From assembly GCA_017617795.1 (NCBI GenBank), contig JAFZVM010000020.1, positions 1-36,204 of the forward strand: 36,204 nucleotides of DNA, given 5' to 3'. Source of the stretch: Oscillospiraceae bacterium (GTDB lineage: Bacteria; Bacillota; Clostridia; Oscillospirales; Oscillospiraceae). Positions 15,345 to 23,757 of the stretch are shown one piece after another. The first letter of the stretch is position 1, and the number at the start of each line of letters is the position of its first letter. Below the pieces are notes generated by a model. It was not told where the DNA came from, searched no databases, and was given only the letters and a program-made list of their open reading frames with translations. Position numbers and translations under genes: made by a program.

Positions 15345-17792
15345 TTAGAAGGAATGCTCCGCCCGGGAGATGACGTCGTTCTGCATGGCCTCGGTCATAT
15401 CCACGAAGTAAGCGGAGTACCCGGCGATGCGCACCACCAGGTTATGGTACTCATCGGGATGCTGCTGGGCAGCCCGGAGGGTGGCGGCGTCCACCACGTT
15501 GTACTGGACCTCCATGCCGCCTTCCTCGAAGTAGGTCTTGGTCATATCCTGGAGCTTGGTGATGCCGTCGTCGGAGTTCAGGGCGGTGGGATGGATCTTC
15601 AGGTTCACCGCCATGCCGTCCATATACCGGGAATGGTCGAAGCAGCAGGAGGAGACGAAGACGCTGGTGGGGCCCTTCTCGTCTCTGCCCTGTACGGGGC
15701 TCATGGCGTCCGCGATGGGGGTGCCGGCCTTGCGTCCGTCCGGCGTGGCCCAGGTGATCTCGCCCTGAGGCACGTGGTCCGCCGCGCCGAACATGCCGCA
15801 CTTGTACACCTTGCAGCGCTCGTTGTGGAAGCCGCGGGACTGGTTGTAATACAGGTCCATGATGTACTTCTGCTCCACGTCCGCGTAGGGATCGGCGTTG
15901 CCGTAATGGGGCACCTCGTTGATGATCCGCTGACGCAGGGGCTCATAGCCTTCCCAGTTGGCCAGGATGGCGTCCAGCATCTCCTTGCCGGAGACGATCT
16001 TCTTGTCGAAGACCATGTACTTCAGGGCGGTGAGGCTGTCACCCACGGTGGCGAGGCCGGTGGCGGTGCCGCCGTAGCTGTTGTACTTCGCGCCGCCGGC
16101 GGATACGTCCTTGCCGGACTCCATGCAGCCCTCGGTGGAGATGGACAGGTTCGGGAAGGGGAACAAGCGGGTATACTCATGCTCGCAGTAGTTGTTCAGG
16201 GTGGCGATCCAGGTGAACATCCACTTGGTGAGCTTCTCGTAGGCTGCCTTGACCTCGTCCATGGACTTCATATCGTACAGGTAGCCGGAGCAGTACTCCG
16301 CCGGAGCCTGCCTGCCGTTCATGGGGTTGATGCCGTTGTTGATGGCCATCACCAGGGCGATGGGCCAGTAGATGCCGTTGATGCCCATGGCGGAGCCGTT
16401 GGGGGCGGGATAGTCGTTGCCGGAGCCGGTGATCTCCTGGCAGCCGATGAAGGCGTAGTTCCGGGCATCCTCCAGGGAGAAGCCCAGCTCCCGCATGATG
16501 CCGGGGATGATGCAGTCGTCGTTCTGCAGCAGGGGCAGGCCGCCCACGTTCATGCTGGTGGCGATGGCGCAGTCCCACATCTTCTGGGGGGTGTTCTTGG
16601 TGGTACGGAGGGAAACGGTGGGCTCATGGAGCTTCAGCCGGGCGATGGACTCCAGGACCATGTAGGAGACGGGGTTCACCGCGTCCTCCCCGGTGATGGG
16701 GTCGCAGCCGCCGATGGTGGTGTGCTGGCCGATGTGGCCGATGCCGGCGGTCTGGGCGCCCTTGCCGAAGCCGCCGCCATAGAAGATGTTCAGCTTCAGG
16801 AAGAAGGCGTCCACCAGCTCCTGGGCATATTCCATGGTGATGGTGCCGTCCTCCAGGTCCTTCTTCAGATAGGGCCATACGTACTGATCGAAGCGGCCCA
16901 TGCTGGTGACGCCGGGGCCATTGTCCACGATGAGGAAGATGTGGTAGAGCATGTACATCTGGCAGGCTTCCCAGAAGTTCCGGGGAGTGCCCTCCGCGAT
17001 CTGGTCCAGGCCCTCGGCCATCTTCTCATACTCGGCCTTCTTCTCGGGGGTGGCGGCGGTCTTGGCCTTTTCCCGGGCGGTATCCGCATACCGGCGGGTC
17101 AGGGCGATGGCCCCGTCGCAGGCCAGGACGGCGGCAGAGTAGAACTCGTACTTGCCCATGTCGTCCCCCATGATGTTGCCCTTGCGGGCGTCCAGCCAAT
17201 CCTGCGCCTGCTTGCGGATATCCCCGTAGCCCCGCTTCAGGATGGTCTGGAAGCCGGGGGTCAGGTGTCCGGGAGGCATCAGCACGCCGAAGCCGCCGGG
17301 ACGGCCGAAGGGAGTCGCCTCCAGGCGGAAGAGCTCATCCGCCCCCTGGGGGAGCCAGGTCTCGGGCCGGACCATGCCGGGCTGCATGTTCTTCTTCATA
17401 TCCTCCCGCATTTCCTTCAGGTCCTCGGGAGAGATGGCCAGCTTCTGGTGGGAATAGGTGGGATCATCGTCGGGGGCATGATAGAGACCGTCCTCGCCCA
17501 TGGGCCAGGTGTGCTCGATGTCCATCATCAGCCACATGGAGCCGCTGGCGGCGCCCCAGTGCTTGTTGCCCACGTCGCCGGCAAAGTATTCGTCCTCCTC
17601 GATGTCCGTATGCATGTGCTGGATGACATACAGGGCCTCGGCGGGCTTCGCCAGGATGGGGGGATAGTTCTTGTACTTGGCCTGGGCTTCCCGGACGATC
17701 CGGGACTTGGAGGGATCCGCAATGATGATGCGGTCCCGCACCTTCCCGCGCAGGCGCTCGATACGGTCGGTTACAGGGCTGAAGGTATACAT
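15345..17792 (-). CDS. Glycyl radical enzyme of unassigned class (GRE1), PFL/glycerol-dehydratase superfamily
   Basis: 815 residues, full length for the family. The radical loop is RIAGYSAYF with the radical glycine G791, 25 residues from the end. The thiyl cysteine is C451 and the likely base E453, in FIGCQEITGSGNDYP. Glycerol and propanediol dehydratases and choline lyase usually read GCVEP here, and pyruvate formate-lyase has a Cys-Cys pair. The conserved C-x-E favours a radical elimination or decarboxylation over PFL chemistry, but the substrate is not known. Such enzymes act in the cytoplasm, are killed by oxygen and need a radical-SAM activase. None adjoins this gene, which has its own promoter and terminator. 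The start follows AAAGGAT. It is a clear paralogue of the gene at 33954. Confidence 0.92.
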   Translation of the reverse strand: MYTFSPVTDRIERLRGKVRDRIIIADPSKSRIVREAQAKYKNYPPILAKPAEALYVIQHMHTDIEEDEYFAGDVGNKHWGAASGSMWLMMDIEHTWPMGEDGLYHAPDDDPTYSHQKLAISPEDLKEMREDMKKNMQPGMVRPETWLPQGADELFRLEATPFGRPGGFGVLMPPGHLTPGFQTILKRGYGDIRKQAQDWLDARKGNIMGDDMGKYEFYSAAVLACDGAIALTRRYADTAREKAKTAATPEKKAEYEKMAEGLDQIAEGTPRNFWEACQMYMLYHIFLIVDNGPGVTSMGRFDQYVWPYLKKDLEDGTITMEYAQELVDAFFLKLNIFYGGGFGKGAQTAGIGHIGQHTTIGGCDPITGEDAVNPVSYMVLESIARLKLHEPTVSLRTTKNTPQKMWDCAIATSMNVGGLPLLQNDDCIIPGIMRELGFSLEDARNYAFIGCQEITGSGNDYPAPNGSAMGINGIYWPIALVMAINNGINPMNGRQAPAEYCSGYLYDMKSMDEVKAAYEKLTKWMFTWIATLNNYCEHEYTRLFPFPNLSISTEGCMESGKDVSAGGAKYNSYGGTATGLATVGDSLTALKYMVFDKKIVSGKEMLDAILANWEGYEPLRQRIINEVPHYGNADPYADVEQKYIMDLYYNQSRGFHNERCKVYKCGMFGAADHVPQGEITWATPDGRKAGTPIADAMSPVQGRDEKGPTSVFVSSCCFDHSRYMDGMAVNLKIHPTALNSDDGITKLQDMTKTYFEEGGMEVQYNVVDAATLRAAQQHPDEYHNLVVRIAGYSAYFVDMTEAMQNDVISRAEHSF

Positions 17793-17914
17793 GGCATTGA
17801 TCCTTTCTGCAAAATTCTATATATTTCCTGTTTTTCTGACTTCTTCCGCGGGGGGACAGATACATGGTTGCCATGCTATCTATCCCTCTCTATACCGATA
17901 TTTTTACAGATATT

Positions 17915-17943
17915 ATCTTAGCACAGCGCCGGATCTTTTGCAA
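17915..17943 (-). promoter_or_regulatory. Promoter of the first glycyl radical enzyme gene
   Basis: On the minus strand TTGCAA (17938-17943), a 17-base spacer and TAAGAT (17915-17920) give a leader of about 115 bases before the start at 17792. The leader is notably A/T-rich. No known riboswitch was recognised in it. Confidence 0.65.
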
Positions 17944-17974
17944 GAGGATGGTGGTACTTCCCGGCAAAACGTGG

Positions 17975-17980
17975 TACAAT
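17975..17980 (+). promoter_or_regulatory. Extended -10 promoter of the aldo/keto reductase pair
   Basis: TACAAT (17975-17980) is preceded by TG one base upstream (TGGTACAAT), an extended -10. No good -35 is seen at the normal distance. It diverges from the promoter at 17915-17943. Confidence 0.5.
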
Positions 17981-18021
17981 GCAGACAGGCAAGAATAAAC
18001 GGAAAGGACGGAGAACGCGCA

Positions 18022-19023
18022 ATGGAATATACGTTGATCAAAGGCAGCGGGCTGAAGGTCTCCCGCTTCTGCCTGGGCACCATGACCTTTGGGGACCAGG
18101 CGGACGAGCAGGAATCCATCCGCATCGTCCACCACGCCCTGGACCAGGGGGTGAACTTCTTCGATACCGCGGACTGCTACACCCGGGGACAGAGCGAGAT
18201 CTTCCTGGGCAAAGCCCTGGAGGGAAAGCGGGAGGATGCGGTGATCGCCACCAAGGTGACAAACGCCCGGGGCTTCAAGCCCAACCAGTCCGGCCAGGGG
18301 CGGAAGCACATCATCTCCGGGGTGGAGGAAAGCCTCCGGGCCCTGAAGACCGACTACATCGACCTGCTCTACCTCCACCATCCCTCCGGGGACGCCCCCA
18401 CGGAGGAGGTCATCGAGACCATGACGAACCTGGTGCGCAGCGGCAAGATCCGGTACTACGGCGTCAGCAACTACAGCACCTGGCAGTTCTGCTCCATGGT
18501 GCACAAGGCCCGGGAGATGCACGCCGTGGCCCCGGTGGTGACGGAGAGCGTGTACAACCTCCTCACCCGGGGCATCGAGGACGAGATGGCCCCCTTCCTG
18601 CTGGAGTACAAGCTGGGCCTCACCTGCTTCAACCCCATCGCCGCAGGCCTCCTCACCGGGAAGCACAAGCGGGGTAATCTGGCGGAGAACAGCCGCCTCA
18701 AGGACAATTACGGCTACAATCTCCGGTACATCAACGATACGAACATGAGCGCCGTGGAGCAGCTCACCGCCATCGCCCAGGACTGCGGCATGAGCCTGCT
18801 GGAGTTCTCCCTCCAGTGGCTGCTGAACCGGGAGGTGGTGGACAGCATCATCGTGGGCGCCAGCAAATACGAGCACGTGGTGCAGAACGTGGCCCTGGCC
18901 TCCGCGAAGAAGCCCATTCCCCAGGAGGCCATGGAGAAATGCGACGCCGTGTGGGACACCATCCACGGCTACTGGTTCAGCTACCACTCCACCGCCAAGC
19001 CCCCCATGCCGCCGAAAAAGTAA
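18022..19023 (+). CDS. Aldo/keto reductase (AKR1)
   Basis: 333 residues, a typical NAD(P)H-dependent aldo/keto reductase TIM barrel. The catalytic tetrad is visible: D48 and Y53 in FFDTADCYTRGQSE, K78 in VIATKVTN and H119 in LYLHHPSG. YYGVSNYSTWQ and the late IIVGASKYEHV are the usual structural and cofactor segments. The start at 18022 follows GGACGGAG; the longer frame upstream crosses the promoter. It would interconvert aldehydes or ketones and alcohols in the cytoplasm. Substrate not predictable. It is followed after 12 bases by a second reductase in the same operon, and it is divergent from the glycyl radical enzyme gene, whose possible aldehyde product it might reduce (inference). Confidence 0.92.
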   Translation: MEYTLIKGSGLKVSRFCLGTMTFGDQADEQESIRIVHHALDQGVNFFDTADCYTRGQSEIFLGKALEGKREDAVIATKVTNARGFKPNQSGQGRKHIISGVEESLRALKTDYIDLLYLHHPSGDAPTEEVIETMTNLVRSGKIRYYGVSNYSTWQFCSMVHKAREMHAVAPVVTESVYNLLTRGIEDEMAPFLLEYKLGLTCFNPIAAGLLTGKHKRGNLAENSRLKDNYGYNLRYINDTNMSAVEQLTAIAQDCGMSLLEFSLQWLLNREVVDSIIVGASKYEHVVQNVALASAKKPIPQEAMEKCDAVWDTIHGYWFSYHSTAKPPMPPKK

Positions 19024-19035
19024 AAGGAGGAGCGT

Positions 19036-20232
19036 ATGTATTACAAGGAAATCGCAGGAGTGAAGGTCTCCGCCCTGGGTATGGGCAACATGCGCCTGCC
19101 CACCCTGGACGGAAAGGACGACAATATCAACCGGGAGAAGGCGCAGGAGATCATCGACTACGCCATGAGCCACGGCATCAATTATTTCGATACCGCCTAC
19201 CGTTATCACGGGGGCCAGTCCGAACGCTTCATCGGCGCGGCCCTGAAGGCCTATCCCAGGGAGAGCTTCTATCTGGCCAGCAAGTTCCCCGGCCACATGA
19301 TGGTGAAGAAGGAGGGCGGCATGGTGGGCTTCACCAGCGGCCTCGCCGGCTGGCCGGACAATACCGTGGAGGGCGTCTTCAAGGAGCAGCTGGACAAGTG
19401 CCAGGTGGACTACTTCGACTTCTACCTCCTGCACAACATGAGCGAGCAGTCCCTCACCATCTACGACGATCCGGATCTCAAGGTGGTGGACTTCGTGAAG
19501 CGGATGAAGGCGGAGGGAAAGATCCGGCATCTGGGCTTCAGCTCCCACGCCTCCTCCGCCCAGACCATCGACGATTTTCTCACCCGGCATGAAGGGGTCT
19601 TCGACTTTGTGCAGATCCAGCTGAACTACCTGGACTGGAAGCTCCAGGACGCCAAGGGCAAGTATGAGGCCATCGTGAAGCACGGCCTCAAGGTGGTGGT
19701 CATGGAAGGCGTCCGGGGCGGCAGGCTGGCGAACCTCCCGGAGGAGCAGCTGGCAAAGCTGCAAGCCCTCCGGCCCGGGGACAGCGCCGCACGCTGGGCC
19801 CTGCGCTGGCTCCAGAACCTCCCGGAGGTGGCGGTGGTGCTCTCCGGCATGACCACCCTGGAGCAGATCACGGAGAACGTGGAGACCTTCGCCGCCCCGA
19901 ATCCTTTGAACGAAGAGGAAAAGGCCCTTCTCCGGGAGGTGGCGGATTCCATGCTCAACTGGGTGCCCTGCACCGCCTGCCGGTACTGCACGGAGGGCTG
20001 CCCCATGGAGCTGGAGATCCCCAGGATCATCGCCGCCTACAACGGAATGAAAAACGGGGACTTCATGGCCCGGTATGATCCGGATACGGCGGATCCCTCC
20101 CTGGATCCCCGCCGCTGCGTGGGCTGCGGCGCCTGCGCTTCCATCTGCCCCCAGAGCATCCGCATCCCGGAGATCCTGGCGGAGTTCGCGGATATGCTCA
20201 CGAAGCGTCCCCCCTTCCCGCCCAGAAGATAA
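19036..20232 (+). CDS. Aldo/keto reductase with C-terminal double 4Fe-4S domain (AKR2)
   Basis: 398 residues, start after AAAAGGAGGAGCG. An aldo/keto reductase barrel fills residues 1-300: D52 and Y57 in YFDTAYRYHGG, K83, and H133 in FYLLHNMSE. A ferredoxin-like tail carries two complete C-x2-C-x2-C-x3-C motifs, C312/315/318/322 (PCTACRYCTEGCP) and C361/364/367/371 (RCVGCGACASICP). This fusion is common in anaerobic clostridia. It suggests that electrons can enter through Fe-S clusters, not only through a pyridine nucleotide, but the natural donor and substrate are unknown. It is the second gene of a two-gene operon ended by a strong hairpin. Confidence 0.92.
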   Translation: MYYKEIAGVKVSALGMGNMRLPTLDGKDDNINREKAQEIIDYAMSHGINYFDTAYRYHGGQSERFIGAALKAYPRESFYLASKFPGHMMVKKEGGMVGFTSGLAGWPDNTVEGVFKEQLDKCQVDYFDFYLLHNMSEQSLTIYDDPDLKVVDFVKRMKAEGKIRHLGFSSHASSAQTIDDFLTRHEGVFDFVQIQLNYLDWKLQDAKGKYEAIVKHGLKVVVMEGVRGGRLANLPEEQLAKLQALRPGDSAARWALRWLQNLPEVAVVLSGMTTLEQITENVETFAAPNPLNEEEKALLREVADSMLNWVPCTACRYCTEGCPMELEIPRIIAAYNGMKNGDFMARYDPDTADPSLDPRRCVGCGACASICPQSIRIPEILAEFADMLTKRPPFPPRR

Positions 20233-20254
20233 AACGGCATCGGAAAGCAAAAAC

Positions 20255-20287
20255 CGGGGGCTGTTCGACTGAACAGCCCCCGATGTT
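20255..20287 (+). terminator. Bidirectional terminator between AKR2 and the glycosyltransferase gene
   Basis: A 12-base-pair perfect stem CGGGGGCTGTTC / GAACAGCCCCCG (20255-20266 and 20271-20282) has a T tract on the plus side (GTTTTT, 20285-20290). On the minus side it has GGTTTTTG. It serves both convergent units. Confidence 0.9.
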
Positions 20288-20288
20288 T

Positions 20289-21656
20289 TTACCACACCTG
20301 CCAGCGGAGGATAAAGGCAATAAAGTATAAGACCGCCAGGAAGCCGCAGCAGACGGTCAGGAGGATATCCGCCGTCTTTTTCTGTGTCACCAGGGCCATG
20401 GCCAGAGGGACGGGGATCAGGGCGATGAGGTACCGGGGCCCGCTGAGGAGCCAGGTGGCCCCGTAGGCCACGGCGTAATAGCCGATGAACCAGGCCGTGT
20501 ACCCCGGGCGTAGCTTCTTCGATGCGCAGAACATCAGGGTGAGGCTGCCGAAGCTGAACAGCAGATTGGGCAGCCAGAGGCCCAGGAAGACCTGGGGCTT
20601 TTCCACAAAATCGTTGACGGCATAGTCCATCTGGTAGGCCGCCGTATTGAAAAACCAGCCCAGGTGCTGATGCCAGTGCTCGCTCTGGTACTCCATGAAC
20701 TGGAAGGGGTCCCCGGAGACCCGGAAGTTGATCCAGCAGTAGACCCCGAAGCCCGCAGGGACCAGGAGGAGGGAGACCGCCCGCAGGGCGATCCGCCGGA
20801 ACCGCTCCCCCGCATCCAGCCGGTCCCGCTCCCGGAGGGCTTCCTCCGCCAGGAGGAAGATCAGGGGGATCAGCAGGCTCAGACCCAGGCTCCGGGTGAA
20901 GGCCGCCGCGCCGCCGCAGAGGCAGCCCAGGGCCCAGCGCTTTTTCCGGACCAGGTACAGGCACAGGGCGCAGAGCAGGAGGAACAGACCGTCGCTCATG
21001 GGGGCGGCAAAGAAAAACACCCCGGGCAGGAGGCAGAGGTATTTGATCCCCCGGAGGGCGTCCCCATGGGGCAGGTCCAGGCGCAGGAGCCGGTACAGGG
21101 CGGTCCCCGCCCCGGCGAAGGCCAGGCCGGAGACGATCAGGCCGGAGATCAGGTCGTCCCCCAGAATGAAGTACACCAGGCGCACCAGCACAGGATAGCC
21201 CGGCAGGAACACCAGCCGCACCAGGGAATCCATCTCCCCCTCCGAGGGGTACCAGCCCCGGACGATATCCAGGTACTGGCCGCTGTCCAGACAGCGCCAG
21301 AAATTCAGGTACTCCCGGAAGCTCCCTTCCTCCCCGGCGAAACGCCACACTCCCCAGGCCAGGAGCAGGAGGGTGATATCCAGCCCCAGCAGGAGGGCGA
21401 AGATGCGCAGTCCCATTTTCGGGGGCTCGTCCCCTCCCCCGCCGGGCTCCGCCGGACGCCCGCTCCAGGCCCGCATCCACACCGGCACGAAGCGCAGGCA
21501 CACCAGGGCAAAGAGGACGACGGTGACCAGGGAGGCGGCGAAGGCGGGGCCGGAGACCCCTTTCTGCCCCCGGTACCACAGCGCCCATGCCGCCCCCAGG
21601 ACCGCCAGCCCCAGCAGGTCGATCCAGAAGCCGGGTTTCCGCAAAAGCTTTTTCAT
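20289..21656 (-). CDS. GT-C type membrane glycosyltransferase, PIG-V/mannosyltransferase-like
   Basis: 455 residues with about ten or more hydrophobic spans. After the first spans comes an acidic loop, CLDSGQYLDIVRGWYP (residues 122-137, D124). This resembles the first extracytoplasmic loop of GPI mannosyltransferase II-like and other GT-C enzymes. Further landmarks are FLPGYPVLVRL and PMSDGLFLLLCALCLYL, typical of the family. Such enzymes transfer a sugar from a polyprenyl-phosphate donor on the outer face of the membrane. Donor, acceptor and product are not known here. It starts 10 bases after coaBC and has only a weak ribosome binding site, so it is probably translated by coupling within a coaBC operon. 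A metabolic link to CoA synthesis is not apparent. Confidence 0.78.
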   Translation of the reverse strand: MKKLLRKPGFWIDLLGLAVLGAAWALWYRGQKGVSGPAFAASLVTVVLFALVCLRFVPVWMRAWSGRPAEPGGGGDEPPKMGLRIFALLLGLDITLLLLAWGVWRFAGEEGSFREYLNFWRCLDSGQYLDIVRGWYPSEGEMDSLVRLVFLPGYPVLVRLVYFILGDDLISGLIVSGLAFAGAGTALYRLLRLDLPHGDALRGIKYLCLLPGVFFFAAPMSDGLFLLLCALCLYLVRKKRWALGCLCGGAAAFTRSLGLSLLIPLIFLLAEEALRERDRLDAGERFRRIALRAVSLLLVPAGFGVYCWINFRVSGDPFQFMEYQSEHWHQHLGWFFNTAAYQMDYAVNDFVEKPQVFLGLWLPNLLFSFGSLTLMFCASKKLRPGYTAWFIGYYAVAYGATWLLSGPRYLIALIPVPLAMALVTQKKTADILLTVCCGFLAVLYFIAFILRWQVW

Positions 21657-21666
21657 CTCTGGGTCG

Positions 21667-22875
21667 TCATTCTCCGGTCTTCTCCCCTTCCAGCTCCTTC
21701 AGCCGGTCCAGGATCGCCAGAGCGGCGTCCTCCTTGCTCAGCAGGGGCAGCTCCCGGATATCCTCCCGGGTGATGAGGGTGAGAACGTTGGTATCCGTCT
21801 GGAAGCCCGCGCCTTCCCGGCGCAGGTCGTTGGCGCAGATCATATCCGCGTTTTTCTTCGTGAGCTTCGCCCGGCTGTTTTCCAGCAGGTTCTCCGTCTC
21901 CATGGAAAAGCCGGTGAGAAGCTGGCCGGGTCTCCGGTGCTCCCCCAGCCACAGGAGGATATCCCGGGTGCGCTTCAGGGGGATGGAAAGGTCCCCCTCC
22001 TTCTTTTTCACCTTGTTCTCCGCCACCTGGGCTGGGGTGTAGTCCGCCACGGCGGCGGATTTGATGATCCAGTCCGCAGCCTCCGCCCGCTCCGTCACCG
22101 CGTTGAACATATCTTCCGCCGTCACCACGGGCACGGTCTCCACAAAGGGAGGGGGCTCCAGGGCGGTCTGCCCGCTCACCAGGGTGACCTCCGCCCCCCG
22201 GAGCATGGCCATCCGGGCGATGGCGCAGCCCATCTTCCCGGAGGAATGGTTGGAAATGTACCGCACCGGGTCCAGGGGCTCCCGGGTGGGTCCGGCGGTG
22301 ACCAGGATCTTCTTCCCCGCCAGATCGTGGGGCAGGGCGATCTCCCGCAGGATGTACTGGAGTATGACCTCCGGCTCCGGGAGCTTCCCCGGGCCGGTGG
22401 TGCCGCAGGCCAGACGGCCCACCGCGGGAGGGATGACGATCCAGCCGTATTTCTCCAGCTGCTTCAGATTATCCTGTGTGGCGGGATTCTCCAGCATATT
22501 GGTGTTCATGGCCGGGGCGATGAGCCGGGGGCAGCGGCAGGCCAGGAGGGTGGTGCTGAGCATGTCGTCCCCCAGGCCGTGGGCGATCTTGGCGCAGATG
22601 TTGGCGGTGGCCGGGGCCACGATCACCAGGTCCGCCCGGTCCGCCAGGGCGATATGCTCCACCTCGTTCACCGTGAAGCGGTCGAAGGTATCCGTATACG
22701 CCTTCCGGGCGGTCAGGTGCTCAAAGGTGAGGGGGGCGATGAACTTCGTCGCATTCTCCGTCATCACCACGTCCACCTGGGCATGGAGCTTCACCAGGGC
22801 AGACGCCAGGTACGCCGCCTTATAGGCCGCGATCCCCCCGGTGACCCCCAGCAGTACGGTTTTTCCTTTCAGCAT
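21667..22875 (-). CDS. coaBC: Bifunctional phosphopantothenoylcysteine decarboxylase / synthetase
   Basis: 402 residues, the standard two-domain length. The N-terminal FMN-dependent CoaC part has GVTGGIAAYKA (10-20), catalytic H74, PAMNTNM (121-127) and the substrate loop ACGTTGPGKL with C157. The C-terminal CoaB part has ILVTAGPTREPLDPVRYISN and AAVADYTPAQVAENKVKK. It makes 4'-phosphopantetheine from 4'-phosphopantothenate, CTP and cysteine in two steps of CoA synthesis. The start follows GGGAGGCGACGCAC. It is divergent from the ECF transporter and coaX genes, which supply the preceding steps, so the locus covers uptake to phosphopantetheine. Confidence 0.96.
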   Translation of the reverse strand: MLKGKTVLLGVTGGIAAYKAAYLASALVKLHAQVDVVMTENATKFIAPLTFEHLTARKAYTDTFDRFTVNEVEHIALADRADLVIVAPATANICAKIAHGLGDDMLSTTLLACRCPRLIAPAMNTNMLENPATQDNLKQLEKYGWIVIPPAVGRLACGTTGPGKLPEPEVILQYILREIALPHDLAGKKILVTAGPTREPLDPVRYISNHSSGKMGCAIARMAMLRGAEVTLVSGQTALEPPPFVETVPVVTAEDMFNAVTERAEAADWIIKSAAVADYTPAQVAENKVKKKEGDLSIPLKRTRDILLWLGEHRRPGQLLTGFSMETENLLENSRAKLTKKNADMICANDLRREGAGFQTDTNVLTLITREDIRELPLLSKEDAALAILDRLKELEGEKTGE

Positions 22876-22907
22876 GTGCGTCGCCTCCCATGGTTGCTTT
22901 TATGGGG

Positions 22908-22936
22908 ATTATACCCGAGGCGGAGACAAACTGCAA
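22908..22936 (-). promoter_or_regulatory. Promoter of coaBC
   Basis: On the minus strand TTGCAG (22931-22936), a 17-base spacer and a perfect TATAAT (22908-22913) stand about 33 bases before the start codon. It is back to back with the promoter of the ECF S component gene. Confidence 0.8.
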
Positions 22937-22967
22937 CCTCGCGCGGGGGAAACCGCCGCCCCGCCTC

Positions 22968-22995
22968 TTGCAATCTCCCCTTTCTGTGATATAAT
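22968..22995 (+). promoter_or_regulatory. Promoter of the pantothenate transporter / coaX operon
   Basis: TTGCAA (22968-22973), a 16-base spacer and TATAAT (22990-22995) give a leader of about 125 bases before ATG 23126. The leader contains a short direct repeat CGGTCCGAA/CGGTCCGAA near 23054. No recognised riboswitch was identified in it. Confidence 0.75.
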
Positions 22996-23125
22996 GCGCA
23001 GAAACCGGGACAGGCAGATCCGGGGCATCCGCAGACAGGAGTCCCAGGAGCGGCGGTCCGAACCGGTCCGAAAATACGATCGCGCCCTATCCGCAGAAGC
23101 GGAAGGGCAGCAGGAGGAATGAAAA

Positions 23126-23743
23126 ATGAACAAAAGCATGGATGTACGGGCCTTGGCGATTCTGGGCCTGATGACGGCGCTGCTGATCCTCTTCTCCTTC
23201 ACGCCCATCGGGACCATCCCCATCGGCCCGCTTTCCATTACCCTGAACGTGATCCCCTTGGCTGTGGCGGCCATTGCCCTGGGACCCGCCGGAGGGCTGA
23301 TCATGGGCTGCGTCTTCGGTCTGCTGAGCTTCCTTCAGTGCCTGGGCATCGGCATCCCCAGCGGCATGGGGGCCATGCTCTTCAGCATCGATCCTTTCCT
23401 GGCCTTCATCCAGCGCTTCATTCCCCGGGCCCTGGACGGTTTCCTGGTGGGGGTCATCTTCCGGGCCCTGGAGAAAAAGCCGGGCTTCCGCCCCGCCTGT
23501 TTCATTGCTGGCTTCTGCTCCGCCTTTCTCAACACCGCCTTTTTCATGAGCGCCCTGGTGCTGCTCTTCGGCAATACGGAATACGTCCGGGGACTGATGA
23601 ACGGCCGCAGCTTTCTGGTGTTCGTCTGCGCCTTCGTAGGGGTGAACGCCGTGGTGGAGATGCTGGTATGCACCGTCGTCTCCGGCTTCGTGGGCTCCGC
23701 CCTGCATCGGGCGAAGATCCTGCCGCTGAAAAAGAAAACCTGA
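23126..23743 (+). CDS. panT: ECF transporter S component, probably for pantothenate
   Basis: 205 residues with about six hydrophobic spans and the look of an energy-coupling-factor substrate-binding subunit. Signs are a short basic N-terminus MNKSMDVRALAILGLMTALL and small-residue-rich spans such as GPAGGLIMGCVFGLLS. The start follows CAGCAGGAGGAATG. The S component binds a vitamin and works with a shared EcfA-EcfA'-EcfT module, which is not in the window. Specificity for pantothenate is inferred from position: coaX follows 14 bases downstream and coaBC is divergent. The fold assignment is more certain than the ligand. Confidence 0.82.
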   Translation: MNKSMDVRALAILGLMTALLILFSFTPIGTIPIGPLSITLNVIPLAVAAIALGPAGGLIMGCVFGLLSFLQCLGIGIPSGMGAMLFSIDPFLAFIQRFIPRALDGFLVGVIFRALEKKPGFRPACFIAGFCSAFLNTAFFMSALVLLFGNTEYVRGLMNGRSFLVFVCAFVGVNAVVEMLVCTVVSGFVGSALHRAKILPLKKKT

Positions 23744-23757
23744 GGGAGGAACTGACC

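Noticed and set aside
15354..17921. Plus-strand open frame of 855 codons
   Set aside because: Antisense of the glycyl radical enzyme gene, whose sense product has all family motifs. In GC-rich genes with few TTA, CTA or TCA codons the opposite strand stays open by chance.
17890..21588. Minus-strand open frame of 1232 codons
   Set aside because: It runs antisense through both aldo/keto reductases and out of frame through the glycosyltransferase, crosses a strong bidirectional terminator and has no recognisable domain.
22996..23125. Possible small protein MRRNRDRQIRG... in the panT leader
   Set aside because: Its ATG lies inside the -10 box of the promoter, so it would not be on the transcript.
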